A DNA stretch of 64,000 nucleotides from CAVQCX01 sp963775335 (GTDB lineage Bacteria > Pseudomonadota > Gammaproteobacteria > Chromatiales > Chromatiaceae), in the NCBI GenBank assembly GCA_963775335.1, contig CAVZIJ010000003.1, positions 1,364,001 to 1,428,000 of the forward strand, given 5' to 3'. Below the pieces are notes generated by a model that did not search any database, was not told the DNA's origin, and saw only the letters and a program-made list of their open reading frames with translations. Every line of letters begins with the position of its first letter. Position 1 is the first letter of the stretch. Made by a program: the position numbers and the translations under genes. Below are positions 1 through 8,437 of the stretch, piece after piece.

Positions 1-80
1 ATCCGATCGGCGCGCTCGGCCAGCTCGTGATGCAGGGCCTCGGCATGGTAGGCCAGGATCTTGGCGCGGTCCGTTGGCAT
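1..80 (-). CDS. Partial phage gene, N-terminus only
   Basis: An ATG at 80-78 opens a frame reading MPTDRAKILAYHAEALHHEL and running off the window start. It lies downstream of the other phage middle genes on the same strand. Only about 26 codons are visible, forming a charged, probably helical N-terminus. Family and function cannot be told from this piece. Confidence 0.45.
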   Translation of the reverse strand, partial: MPTDRAKILAYHAEALHHELAERADR

Positions 81-276
81 TGTTAGTCACTCACATCCTT
101 GGACTCGACCGGAATTCGCAACTCGTCATCCAACGGACTAGTCCTCGATGAAATTGGCGATGGGGGGCAGCCTGCGGATGATCAGGCTGGGGCCCATCGC
201 CGGGGCCCTGGAGCGGCGCCGCTGCTCGAAGCGCTACTCCTTTTCGCACATGGCATAAGTAAACGAGACCGTTCGG

Positions 277-576
277 TTACCCTTGGAGAAATGTATCAAG
301 GTCGGCGGGATTGGCCAGGAGCCACGCGAATAGCTCGCTCCGCTTGTCGTCGAATGCTGCTTGTGCCTGGTATTTCCGATCATGCACCGCCGTCTCAGCC
401 CGCTTCGCAGCATCGTAGGCGGCCCGCTTCGCATCAGTGTCCGCTCCGCTTGCGGATGCGCGGGCGCGCATCGCCGCGCGGGTCAAGTGCCAGCGGTGGA
501 AGTCATAGCGCAGCTCCGCGTCTTTCAGCGTTGCGCCGAGCTGGTCGATTTCTGCTTTCAGCATGGCATAGCTCAT
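277..576 (-). CDS. Small helical phage protein, 99 aa, unknown function
   Basis: The frame starts MSYAMLKAEIDQ and is preceded by a clear GAGGAG ribosome-binding site about nine bases upstream, which favours this start over a longer frame beginning further up. The protein is rich in Ala, Arg, Lys and Asp and looks entirely alpha-helical, with no signal peptide or membrane segment. It is in the middle region of the prophage, downstream of the coiled-coil protein at 676-1728. I do not recognise the family. A tail-chaperone or scaffold-like role would be pure guesswork. Confidence 0.6.
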   Translation of the reverse strand: MSYAMLKAEIDQLGATLKDAELRYDFHRWHLTRAAMRARASASGADTDAKRAAYDAAKRAETAVHDRKYQAQAAFDDKRSELFAWLLANPADLDTFLQG

Positions 577-675
577 TTGACAGATCTCCTCGTGGGCGGA
601 CTCAGCCGGCCGATAGCCATGGTCCAGCAAGCTGATGCAGGCGGTCGGCGTCCAGGATCATCCCCCTGCTGTGAA

Positions 676-1728
676 TTACAAACCGGCTATTCCCAAGCCT
701 TCGATGCGTTCGCGTTCGCGCATCAATGCCTCTTGCACCGCGTGCGAACCCTCGGCCAGGTCGGAGCCGAAGAACATCACGCCGGGCGTGGTTGTCCGGG
801 GCGCGTCCTCTTCGCCGAGAACCTCAATGGCGGGTAGGCGCATCTCGGCGACGTGCCCGGGGGCGAAGATGAGATTCCCTTGGTGGCCCCGCCCATGAAC
901 CAGAATCTGGATTGCCGCGAGGCGCTTCAGACGTGCAACCGCTTCCAGCGCGTGCTCGACGTACTCTCGGCCGAGCCGCTTCGCCTCGGTGACAAGGAAT
1001 AGGTCGACGCACCGTGAATGAAGGCCCAACAGTCGGTCGCGGTATTGGGTGGCCGCCGCCAGCCTGCGCCCAACGCCAGCGATCATCTGGTTTGCCTCGT
1101 CGATGATCGTTGCCCGTTTCGCTCTCTCTTTGCCCTCTTGGGCTTTGACGCTGCGGATCTCCTCGTCGAACGCGGCCAGGGCGTCCGCGCTCGCCGCGCC
1201 ATCGGCGATATCGGCCAGCAGATCCTCACGCTGCCGTTGCAGCGCCGGGAGGCCGCTGGAGAGGCGCTCAGCCTCGTTCTTCGCCGCCTGATGTCGCTGT
1301 GTCAACTCGTGAAACCGGTTAACCTCTTCTTCGGCTTGGGCAACCATGTTCTGCAAGGCCGTCACGTCTTCCGCCGATATGTCCTTATGAAGGGTGGCCA
1401 ACTTTGCGCTGTTTTCCGCCTGCTCGGCCCTCAGGCTGGCAAGGCGGTTCTCGATCCCGCGCCGCGCCGCTTCACACCGAGCAACGTTTTCCTGATGTTG
1501 TATGAGGAGCTGCTTGTCCCTTTCCTCCTTAGCATTCTCAAAGCCCCTGGCCCCGTTTCGCGCATCGCGCAATGCCCCCGTGGCCGCCATCAGCTCGACC
1601 TGCGCCTCTCCAATGGCCCGAGCGAGCACTTGCGCCTTCGCTTCGATCTCTTGCTCATGCTCCAACAGGGCAGCGATCTTGATATCGGCGGTCTCCCGCT
1701 CATTGGCCGGCGCACGCATCGCATTCAT
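676..1728 (-). CDS. Long coiled-coil phage protein, 350 aa
   Basis: The chosen start, MNAMRAPANERE, has AGGAG seven bases upstream; the open frame extends further but without a ribosome-binding site. Roughly residues 10-230 form an almost unbroken run of charged heptads (for example EHEQEIEAKAQVLARAIGEA), typical of a long coiled coil. The last 100 residues are more globular and end in a Glu/Arg-rich helix. No catalytic motif is visible. It is the first large gene after the Mor-like activator and so probably belongs to the Mor-controlled middle genes. Function unknown. Confidence 0.65.
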   Translation of the reverse strand: MNAMRAPANERETADIKIAALLEHEQEIEAKAQVLARAIGEAQVELMAATGALRDARNGARGFENAKEERDKQLLIQHQENVARCEAARRGIENRLASLRAEQAENSAKLATLHKDISAEDVTALQNMVAQAEEEVNRFHELTQRHQAAKNEAERLSSGLPALQRQREDLLADIADGAASADALAAFDEEIRSVKAQEGKERAKRATIIDEANQMIAGVGRRLAAATQYRDRLLGLHSRCVDLFLVTEAKRLGREYVEHALEAVARLKRLAAIQILVHGRGHQGNLIFAPGHVAEMRLPAIEVLGEEDAPRTTTPGVMFFGSDLAEGSHAVQEALMRERERIEGLGIAGL

Positions 1729-1959
1729 GGTGAAGCTCCTTGTCGCTACTGATCGATCAACGAGACAATCTTGAAAGGGTGGAAGCGGGGGGCGACCTGT
1801 GACCAGCAGGCCGGGGATCGCCTCCGTTTCCCTGGCGGCGTAGGGGAGGAATGACCCTTTGCAGCCTTGTCCCAACGTTCGAATGGGATTCGTCGGGCAG
1901 ATCCGGCGCCAAGAACGCGCTGCGCCTTGCGTTGACCGGATGGATAGACGTTGCCGGGG

Positions 1960-2370
1960 TCATGCCTGGTGCTCCGTGGGGCCCTCGGCCCCTGACCTCG
2001 CGAGGGACGTGTAAACCGTTCGCTCGTGAACGCCGATCTTGCGCGCGATGTCGCCGATATACATGCCGGAGCGCCGAAGGCGCAGGATTTCCTGGTCGCG
2101 CAGGTGATTGAGCAGCCGTCGGCCGATCGGGATGGTGAGTCGGGACCCGGCGCAGCCGCGGATGAGGCCCGCGAAGTCTTCCGGGGACAGTAGATCGCGC
2201 AACCGCTCGGCGATTGCTCCGCGCGCGTCCTGACGGGTCGGCACCAGTAGGTCCTGCCCTCCCAGCTCCTCAAGCAGAGCAAGAATGCCCGCCGCGCTCA
2301 GCAAAGGCGCGACGGCGCTGGCAAATTCCTCCGGGAGCAGCGAGAGCAAGTGGTTCGGGAGCGCGTTCAT
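1960..2370 (-). CDS. mor: Mor-family transcriptional activator of middle genes
   Basis: This 136-aa protein has the layout of the Mor/C family of Mu-like phages: an N-terminal helical dimerisation part (residues 1-70) and a C-terminal helix-turn-helix around residues 100-128 (RRSGMYIGDIARKIGVHERT). Mor binds as a dimer upstream of the phage middle promoter and recruits host RNA polymerase. The gene is separated from the early operon by two tandem hairpins (2386-2423), which fits a switch from early to middle transcription. A 230-bp gap follows before the next gene and is the obvious place for the middle promoter. Family assignment is by pattern recognition, without a database search. Confidence 0.8.
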   Translation of the reverse strand: MNALPNHLLSLLPEEFASAVAPLLSAAGILALLEELGGQDLLVPTRQDARGAIAERLRDLLSPEDFAGLIRGCAGSRLTIPIGRRLLNHLRDQEILRLRRSGMYIGDIARKIGVHERTVYTSLARSGAEGPTEHQA

Positions 2371-2385
2371 GGGGGCAGACTAAGC

Positions 2386-2423
2386 CGCCTGAATCCTTTC
2401 AGGCGCCCTGAGAAGCATCAGGG
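2386..2423 (-). terminator. Two tandem hairpins between the early operon and mor
   Basis: Positions 2386-2405 form a perfect hairpin with 8-bp arms (CGCCTGAA/TTCAGGCG) and a 4-nt loop. Immediately next, 2406-2423 form a second hairpin with 6-bp arms (CCCTGA/TCAGGG) and a 6-nt loop. There is no long U-tract on the minus strand, so strict intrinsic termination is uncertain. An attenuator or RNA-processing signal at the end of the early transcript is equally possible. Confidence 0.5.
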
Positions 2424-2507
2424 TATGCGGGCGGCTCAGGAATCGTTAAAGACTTCCGACCATAGGGGTCGGGCGCCCTCGTCCCTGAGAGCGCCTCACG
2501 CGGCTTC

Positions 2508-3023
2508 TCAGGCGGTCGCCGCGGTAGCAGCCGACGCACCGGCCACACCCTGCTTGGCCCGCTTGATCACCTGTTCCCAGATCCACAGGTAGGGCTGGAA
2601 GCTCGGATTCGCCGCAAGGGCCTTCGAAAGCCTTTCGCGCTTGGCTTCGGCGGCGGCGAACCAACCCGCGTCCCGGTTGTGGTTGTCGGCCAATACGATC
2701 AGGTCCAAAAACAAGGTCAGTCCGACCCCGTCCAGCTCGGGGGCCTGGCTTTTCTCATCCCGCTCAATCTGGCTCTGAATGCGCTGGATTTCGTGAGTCT
2801 GCGCAGCCCGCTCGTAGACCAGGCATAGCAGGTCAGACAGCTCTGAGCCCTTTACTGTGTGCAGATCATCGACTTCCCCAACGAGATGGGCCACGCATTG
2901 GAGCCCACCCAGGGCAATGTCCATGTCATCGATCGGGCTGCCCCATGCGCATGAGCCAATCCCGGGGAAACGGTGAAGGTTCTCGGCGATCAAGCGCCGG
3001 GTTTCGAAGTCGAGGTCCATCAC
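2508..3023 (-). CDS. Phage early protein, 171 aa, unknown function
   Basis: The start ATG overlaps the stop of the GemA-like gene by four bases (ATGA), so the two are probably translationally coupled. The N-terminal half contains CAWGSPIDDMDIALGGLQCV; the middle is a charged helix; the C-terminal third (DAGWFAAAEAKRERL to the WIWEQV segment) is helical and ends in an Ala/Thr-rich tail. No known motif is recognised. It sits where Mu carries accessory early genes and ends just before the early/middle hairpins. Confidence 0.65.
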   Translation of the reverse strand: MMDLDFETRRLIAENLHRFPGIGSCAWGSPIDDMDIALGGLQCVAHLVGEVDDLHTVKGSELSDLLCLVYERAAQTHEIQRIQSQIERDEKSQAPELDGVGLTLFLDLIVLADNHNRDAGWFAAAEAKRERLSKALAANPSFQPYLWIWEQVIKRAKQGVAGASAATAATA

Positions 3024-3460
3024 TTGCCCTCCTTACGTTGTTGCATGGCCTTGAGGCCATTGAGTGCGCCGTGCACCTTCTGCGCCGTTAGAAATCGGGG
3101 GTGGGAGACGTGCGCGTAATGCTCAAGCCAACGGCGGAACGCCTGCTCGACATTCGGCCCGAAGACCTCAGCCGCCAGGCCGTTGAGGTAGCGCAGCTGT
3201 TTGGCGGTGGCGTAGCCCGGGCGATCTCTGAGATCGGCGGGGGCCAGCCGGGGCCGATCGACCACGTAGCCCCGCTCTTCCAGCAGGGCTAACACGTTGT
3301 TGAAGTCACTGCGGCGCAGGGACTTGGAGCTGTCGACACCAGCCGCCTCGCGCAGCAGGGCGCGGTACTCGGGATCGCTCAGGTGATTCAGAGTGACCAG
3401 CATGTGCAGGTAAGCACACTGGCGTTTGGTGATGCAGAGATCGCGTGCTTGCATGGTCAT
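3020..3460 (-). CDS. gemA: GemA-like regulatory protein (DUF1018)
   Basis: The 146-aa product shows the two-part GemA/DUF1018 pattern. An N-terminal block (QCAYLHMLVTLNHLSDPEYR, then a segment matching the family's 'tG..S' and 'vLaLLeerGYV' positions) is followed by a C-terminal block beginning GYATAKQLRYLNGLAAEVFG. In Mu-like phages GemA modulates host gene expression and DNA superhelicity. The first ATG (3460) overlaps the stop of the B gene (ATGA). A second ATG at 3454 is six bases from a GGAGGT sequence and may be the true start. It is followed by another four-base overlap. Confidence 0.8.
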   Translation of the reverse strand: MTMQARDLCITKRQCAYLHMLVTLNHLSDPEYRALLREAAGVDSSKSLRRSDFNNVLALLEERGYVVDRPRLAPADLRDRPGYATAKQLRYLNGLAAEVFGPNVEQAFRRWLEHYAHVSHPRFLTAQKVHGALNGLKAMQQRKEGK

Positions 3461-4713
3461 ACCTCCGGGCCGATGTGGCGGATAATCTCGGCATCGACCT
3501 TGGCCGCGCCCAGCTCGGCGGCTAGGTTCATGGCCTGAACCGCGAGGTTGTTGGCGACCAAGGGATAGAGCATCGAGACCGCTTCCGAGCGGCCGCGATT
3601 GAAGGTTAGGGCTTGGCGCATCGCATCGAACGCCCCCTGGTCGAAGATGTCCTCCAGGCGCTTGCCATGGCGCTGCAGCTTGAGGGTGAGATAGGCTTCC
3701 AGGTCGCCGTTGAGCGGCGGCAGCGCGATCTTCTCGCAACGGCGCACCACCTCCCGCGCCGAGATGTTCGTCGGGCTCAGCAGCCCGTTGATCTCCGGCT
3801 GGGCGATCAGGATGATCGCGAGCAGCCTGCGGAAGCCGTCCTCCAACTCCAGGAAGCGCTTGAGGTACTTCAGCGTCGAGAGCGCCAGATCATGGGCCTC
3901 CTCGATGATTAAGACATGGCTGCTGCCCGCCCGGCTCGATTCGGTGAGCAGCTCCTCAATCTGGCGCGCCTTGGCCTCCAGGGACTGCCGGGGGCGCTGC
4001 TGCGAGAGGTCTAGGATGATGGCGTCGCAGATCCCCCCGGCCGTGAGCCGCTCCTTGGCGATGATGCGGGGCATAATGCAGCGAATCGGCTGTTTCTCGC
4101 GCCCGATGCGGTCGATCAGGTCCCGGCGCAGGACCGACTTGCCCGCACCGGACTCACCGATCACGGCGATGAAGCCGCCGTGCCGGGCGGTGGTGAACAT
4201 GTACTCGCGGACGAACCGCTGTTCCTTGCCCAAGAAGACATCGTCAGGCTCTTGGACATCGTCCTGGAACGGGTCGCGGAACAGCGCGAAATGCTTGCGG
4301 GCGGCCTGTGTTAGCATGGCTTTCTCCGGTAGTTGAGCCTCTACTTCGGCGATCGGAGCGTGGGCCTGGGCCAGCAGCGCGCGACTTTGGCGAGTGGAGC
4401 GCGGCCGGTACAGGCCCTCGTTTTTGTCGAACGCCTCCTTGATGTCCTCCTCATCGGCGCCCCAGCGGCGCAGGCAGTCCTCGATCTGCTGCTGTACCTG
4501 TGCCCGGGGCGTACTCGCGGGCCAAATGTCCCGGTTCAGGATCTGCGAAACCGCAGCCTCGCAAGGGTTGAGCCCACTCGATAGAACGATCGAGCGACCC
4601 AGCTCCGCCTGCGGAATGCGCAGGGCGGCGAGCAGCTTCTTTGCTTTCAACGGGGTTGGTGGGCGTGCGCGATACGCCTCCCAGCCCCCAGGGCGTAGTT
4701 TCGCGGCTGGCAT
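3457..4713 (-). CDS. MuB-like AAA+ ATPase, transposition target activator
   Basis: The protein (418 aa from the preferred start) has an N-terminal helix-turn-helix-like region (about residues 20-90), then an AAA+ ATPase domain with Walker A GESGAGKS (residues 186-193) and Walker B VLIIEEAH (about 267-274), and a C-terminal helical part. MuB-type ATPases polymerise on target DNA, deliver it to the transposase and give target immunity. The start at 4713 is preceded by GAGGA eight bases away; an ATG at 4728, one base after the stop of gene A, is the alternative. The domain also resembles TniB/ExeA ATPases, but position next to A and before gemA points to the phage B role. Confidence 0.88.
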   Translation of the reverse strand: MPAAKLRPGGWEAYRARPPTPLKAKKLLAALRIPQAELGRSIVLSSGLNPCEAAVSQILNRDIWPASTPRAQVQQQIEDCLRRWGADEEDIKEAFDKNEGLYRPRSTRQSRALLAQAHAPIAEVEAQLPEKAMLTQAARKHFALFRDPFQDDVQEPDDVFLGKEQRFVREYMFTTARHGGFIAVIGESGAGKSVLRRDLIDRIGREKQPIRCIMPRIIAKERLTAGGICDAIILDLSQQRPRQSLEAKARQIEELLTESSRAGSSHVLIIEEAHDLALSTLKYLKRFLELEDGFRRLLAIILIAQPEINGLLSPTNISAREVVRRCEKIALPPLNGDLEAYLTLKLQRHGKRLEDIFDQGAFDAMRQALTFNRGRSEAVSMLYPLVANNLAVQAMNLAAELGAAKVDAEIIRHIGPEV

Positions 4714-4729
4714 GTTTTTGGTCCTCATG

Positions 4730-6487
4730 TCACAGGGGTTTGGCGGAGCGGGCCGCGGCGCTGGGATCGGCGCTGCTGAGCCAGTCCACCAGGTTGGCAA
4801 AGTCGGTTTCGGGCACCCCTTCCGGGTATGCTTCCCGCACTTTGCGGTTCTCCTCTTGGGTCAGTGGGCGACCCAGATGGGCGCGCAGCCGCTTCAGGGC
4901 CTCCAGGTGCTCCAACGGCTTGAGCTCCAGTCGCGAGCTGTTCGGAATCTCGAGCTGCGATCCGGGGCGGTTCATGAAGTGCGCGACGGTGCCGACCGCC
5001 AGGTAACTGATCGGGTCGATTTGCCCGCCAAAGGCCGGCCGGTGCTGCTTGCGCGCTTCGTCGACCGCTTGCTGGGTCTCGGCCCCATAGGCCGCCTTTG
5101 CCATCGCTTTGCGATGCCGGTCGGTGTCCGTGTCTGGCGGGGCAGCGAAGCGCTCGCCGATGACGGGAGCGCTCTCATAGAACCCGGCTTGATCGCGCTG
5201 GAGGGGGATGCACTCGTGGGCGACTTCCTGGCCGTTCTGATCCGTCGTCAGCACGAAGAGGTTCGGCGCGCGGTACGGATTGACGCACACCTTCATGGGC
5301 TCGCCGATCCGCACCCCGGGGACTTCGGCGACTGAATAGTTTGCTGCGGGATAGCCCTTCACGGTGTACTGGACGGTGAGATCCCCCTGGACCTTGCGCT
5401 GCTCCGGGCGGGTGCGCAGCAGCTGCTCGCACAGCTCGCGAGGCGGGCAGAGCCGCAGCTGCTCGGGGCGAATGGTCTGCCATAGGCCGTAGCGGCTGTT
5501 ACCGTGCCGACTGTGGGCCCGGCTGGCGTTGAAGTGGCGCATCCAGACGTGGGCGCTATCGGTGAGCTGGTCGATGTCTTCGACCTGCATCAGGCTCAGC
5601 CGTCCCTCGAATCCGCGCTCGACGAGGTTATGGGTGGTCTCGACTTGGCCCTTGGCGCGTGGGTTGCCGGGAATGTGCGCCCAATGCTTGACCTGGAGCC
5701 GATCCAAGAGATTGTCAATCAGGTGGCTCTGGTTGGCGCTGCCCGCGTCCCAGACCATGAGGAAGGGCACGCCGTGGAACGGGTCTTGCGGGCTCGTGCG
5801 CTGGTTGAAAGCCTCCATCAGGAAGTCGAACAAGATCTCCTGCGATTCTCCCGCGCCGAGGTAATAGTCCAGGTAGAACGCCCCCGTGAAATGGTCGGTC
5901 ACCAGGTAGCGCAGCACGCGCTGCTTGGCGATGCGGGCGACGTTCTGCGGCTTGTTCTTGTAGAAGCGGCGCTCGTCCATCACCGAGAGCCCGGCCTTGC
6001 CGTCGAGATAGAACAGCACGCAGACCGACACGTCGAGTTGCCAGACGTGGTTCGGGTGCAGGCTGCGCAGCTTCGTGTGCGGCGTGGGGCGCGCGATCTG
6101 GTCGGGGTGGAACCCTTCAGCGCGCATCCGCCTGCTCAGCGTCGACACCGACACGGGGGCAGTAACGATCCCATTGGCCGCGGCAATCTCCAGGGCATCC
6201 CGCTGCGGCATCAGCCGCTTGCCGTTTGCCCGGGATGATTCCACCATCAGGCTGGCGACCGTGCGGGCCTGCGCCGCGGGGAGCTTACTGGCGCCCCGAT
6301 CCGCCCGAGGCTTGCGCTTTGGGAGTCGTCCCAAGGCGCGCAGATCCCGATAGACCTTGTCGGGCGATACCCCCAGGAACGTGGCCGCCTGGGCGACCAG
6401 CTCACCCTTGTAGCCGTGCGGCGCCGTGACCAGTCGATCCGCCAGGGCGGCGAGGTATGTCTGAGTTCCGCTCTCGGTCCTGTCCAT
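4730..6487 (-). CDS. Mu-type DDE transposase (gene A)
   Basis: This 585-aa protein has N-terminal DNA-binding helices (residues 1-130, containing an HTH around PDKVYRDLRALGRL) and a retroviral-integrase-like catalytic core. The DDE triad is read as D152 (HVWQLDVSV), D247 (FLMVWDAGSA) and E283 (KGQVETTHN), in the classic spacing, followed by a Mu-transposase C-terminal beta-barrel-like region. It is shorter than Mu A (663 aa), with a reduced N-terminal part. It would cut the phage ends and join them to target DNA together with the MuB-like ATPase encoded one base downstream. Confidence 0.92.
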   Translation of the reverse strand: MDRTESGTQTYLAALADRLVTAPHGYKGELVAQAATFLGVSPDKVYRDLRALGRLPKRKPRADRGASKLPAAQARTVASLMVESSRANGKRLMPQRDALEIAAANGIVTAPVSVSTLSRRMRAEGFHPDQIARPTPHTKLRSLHPNHVWQLDVSVCVLFYLDGKAGLSVMDERRFYKNKPQNVARIAKQRVLRYLVTDHFTGAFYLDYYLGAGESQEILFDFLMEAFNQRTSPQDPFHGVPFLMVWDAGSANQSHLIDNLLDRLQVKHWAHIPGNPRAKGQVETTHNLVERGFEGRLSLMQVEDIDQLTDSAHVWMRHFNASRAHSRHGNSRYGLWQTIRPEQLRLCPPRELCEQLLRTRPEQRKVQGDLTVQYTVKGYPAANYSVAEVPGVRIGEPMKVCVNPYRAPNLFVLTTDQNGQEVAHECIPLQRDQAGFYESAPVIGERFAAPPDTDTDRHRKAMAKAAYGAETQQAVDEARKQHRPAFGGQIDPISYLAVGTVAHFMNRPGSQLEIPNSSRLELKPLEHLEALKRLRAHLGRPLTQEENRKVREAYPEGVPETDFANLVDWLSSADPSAAARSAKPL

Positions 6488-6504
6488 CGCCCTGATCGCT
6501 CCTG

Positions 6505-7479
6505 TTAGTGGTTGTTGGCGGATGCGCCCGCGGGATCGCCGGGCATCCAGGAATCGTCGACATCGAGGTCAACGGTCGGCAGGTAGTACTTCAGCTGCAG
6601 CTCATCGAGCGCGATCCGCAGCCGGGCGACTGCCTGAGCGCAGGCATGACGCAGGTCGCGCGGGGCGTCCTCCCACGCCATGATCTGGTGGATGACGGCC
6701 TCGGGCGACAGAAACCCCGCTTTGGCTTCCCACGTGGCCCGATCGAGCTTCTCCGAGAGGCCCCGCGCCCGCTCGTCCGGGGCGAGGCGCTCGGCCTTGT
6801 GGATCTCTTCCTCCAGCTCGGTGATGCGCCGCTCTTTCTTAGCGGAGACCCCGCGCGAGGATTCGAGGTCGGTCTGAAGCGACGCGTTGCGCCGCTCCAG
6901 CTCTTCCTTCTCGTGGGCGTACTTGGCGGCCAGGTCATCGATCAGGGCGACGATCTCATCCTTGTCGCCGAGGCGAACCGCCTCGCCGTCGATGATGGCC
7001 TCCCGGTCATTCGCGGGGAGCCGGCGTAGCTTGCGCATTTCGCGGTAGCTGATGCCCGCAGCCTGCATGTTCTCGTAGGCCTCCGGCCCCAGCACCTCGA
7101 GGTTCTTAATGTCTTCGTCGGCCTTGGCCCGGCTGATCCCGACGGCCTGACAGTACCCGTCAAAAGTGCCGACGTTAGCAATTTCCCGACCTTTTCGGTC
7201 GATCGCGACGACTCCCTTCAAAGCCAGGTAGAGCTTGTTTTCCTTGACATTTTTCAAGGATATGGCAGTTGTAGCTTGGTTTATTTGTGCTAACGCATGG
7301 GAAAATTGGGTTCGGCCGAGCATCTGGTTGACCATGTCCCGAAGGACCAGGTGCTGGTCGGTCAGTTTGGCCTGGCGTCCATCAATGGCCTCCTGTTCTT
7401 GGGCTAGCTGCAGCTCCGTCATGGCGCTCTGTGTCCCTTGTCGGAGGGCCTGTGCTTCTTCTTTTGGGGTCTTGCTCAT
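6505..7479 (-). CDS. Phage early coiled-coil protein, 324 aa
   Basis: The start overlaps the upstream stop by four bases (ATGA). The N-terminal half is globular, with GTFDGYCQAVGISRAKADED resembling an HTH-like DUF3102-type segment of other phages. Residues 175-245 form a charged coiled coil, and the C-terminus (ETIHQIMAWED-like region, SPEAVIHQIMAWEDAPRDLR) is helical. The gene lies immediately upstream of the transposase in a position where Mu relatives carry accessory early regulators. I do not recognise a specific function. Confidence 0.6.
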   Translation of the reverse strand: MSKTPKEEAQALRQGTQSAMTELQLAQEQEAIDGRQAKLTDQHLVLRDMVNQMLGRTQFSHALAQINQATTAISLKNVKENKLYLALKGVVAIDRKGREIANVGTFDGYCQAVGISRAKADEDIKNLEVLGPEAYENMQAAGISYREMRKLRRLPANDREAIIDGEAVRLGDKDEIVALIDDLAAKYAHEKEELERRNASLQTDLESSRGVSAKKERRITELEEEIHKAERLAPDERARGLSEKLDRATWEAKAGFLSPEAVIHQIMAWEDAPRDLRHACAQAVARLRIALDELQLKYYLPTVDLDVDDSWMPGDPAGASANNH

Positions 7480-7796
7480 CGCGGTAGCTCCTCACCGGAA
7501 ACCTTCAGGTACGTTTTCTCGATCTCATGGATCTGGCCCAGCGCGTGGCGGCGGTACTGGAACGCGACCTCGGCCAGTTTCTCGGAAATCGCCCAGCGAA
7601 CCGATTTACTGCCCGCGACCGGTGTCTCGACCACCCAGCCCAGCGCCCGCCAAGTGAGCAGGCAGCGCCTCACAGTCAGGAAGCCAAGACCCGTCTTGCC
7701 CACGATCTCCAACACGGTCTTGCCCTGGAAATCGTCTTCGAACAGGGCTTCCAAGACCTTCCCCGCCCGGTACACGCTGTTCGTCAGTTCATTCAC
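7476..7796 (-). CDS. Winged-helix (IclR-like) phage regulator, 106 aa
   Basis: A GTG start at 7796 (VNELTNSVYRAG) is preceded by GAGGAGG and overlaps the upstream stop, so I prefer it to the longer open frame. Residues 10-65 read as a winged helix: VLEALFEDDFQGKTVLEIVG then GLGFLTVRRCLLTWRALGWV followed by the wing VETPVAGSKSVRW. Proteins of this type are common in early operons of Mu-like phages next to the transposase. The fit to a DNA-binding role is good; the target is unknown. Confidence 0.65.
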   Translation of the reverse strand: MNELTNSVYRAGKVLEALFEDDFQGKTVLEIVGKTGLGFLTVRRCLLTWRALGWVVETPVAGSKSVRWAISEKLAEVAFQYRRHALGQIHEIEKTYLKVSGEELPR

Positions 7797-8040
7797 GGTC
7801 GATGCCCTCCTCAAGTGTTCCCATGCTGTCGAAATGCCCGCAGGGGGCCGCATCGCGGCGACGCATCCGGCCCAGATGCCGGCGGTGGATCGAGATACAG
7901 TCCCCACAGGGGGAGGCCGCATGGTCTTCGGCGAAGTACGCGCACCCGCCACAGGTCGCACCCCCTGCCAGCATGTCGGGCAGCCGGCCCTCCATGTGCC
8001 GCTGACAGCTGCCGCCTTGCGTCAATGCGTGCTCACTCAT
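7789..8040 (-). CDS. Cysteine-rich small phage protein, 83 aa
   Basis: The start ATG lies inside the end of the upstream gene (8-base overlap) and the stop overlaps the next gene's GTG start. The sequence contains five cysteines after residue 25 in the order CGGC ... CGDC ... C, plus histidines, suggesting a zinc-binding fold (TCGGCAYFAEDH then SPCGDCISIHRRH). Its placement in a tightly coupled regulatory operon suggests a small DNA- or protein-binding factor. No family is recognised. Confidence 0.55.
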   Translation of the reverse strand: MSEHALTQGGSCQRHMEGRLPDMLAGGATCGGCAYFAEDHAASPCGDCISIHRRHLGRMRRRDAAPCGHFDSMGTLEEGIDRE

Positions 8041-8437
8041 GGCACATCACCCCCTCTTGGTGCAGGCGCCGTAGCTTAGTGATGTACCGATGGACGGAGC
8101 TTTTGCTCGGGGACCGGTCGGTGCCGAACTTGGCGCGGCACAAGGCCGCTATCCCCTCGATCGAGGGACCGCCCGGCAGATTGTTGATGAACGCCTCCAA
8201 CTCCGGGTCGCGCTCGATCTTCGATAGGGCGCGGCGTCGGCGCAGGAGCCGGGGGTTGAACAGCGCAGGGGGGCGCGTCAAGCCGGGGTCTTCGGCCGTG
8301 TCGCTCTCGGCGAGGATCTGCTCAACGCTGCGCGCGAGTACCTTTACCGCGTCCACCCCGCGCAGGTCCCCGAGGCTGCCCGCCAGCTCCCGGGCCCGGC
8401 TGCTGATATCCAGATCGGAGAGGGTCGGTGCGCTCAT
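8033..8437 (-). CDS. Phage early HTH protein, 134 aa
   Basis: The ATG overlaps the preceding stop by four bases. The C-terminal half (DPELEAFINNLPGGPSIEGI then SPSKSSVHRYITKLRRL) resembles the HTH end of the DUF3486 family of Mu-like phages, where 'S.SavhRY' is typical. The N-terminal half contains a run of arginines (RLLRRRRAL). A DNA-binding accessory role is likely, but family assignment is tentative. Confidence 0.55.
   Translation of the reverse strand: MSAPTLSDLDISSRARELAGSLGDLRGVDAVKVLARSVEQILAESDTAEDPGLTRPPALFNPRLLRRRRALSKIERDPELEAFINNLPGGPSIEGIAALCRAKFGTDRSPSKSSVHRYITKLRRLHQEGVMCHE

Noticed and set aside
3457..6487. A Tn7/Tn5053-type (TniA-TniB) transposon instead of a phage
   Set aside because: The A/B pair alone could be read that way, but GemA, Mor, Ner-like and repressor genes in Mu order, and no TniQ or resolvase, favour a Mu-like phage.
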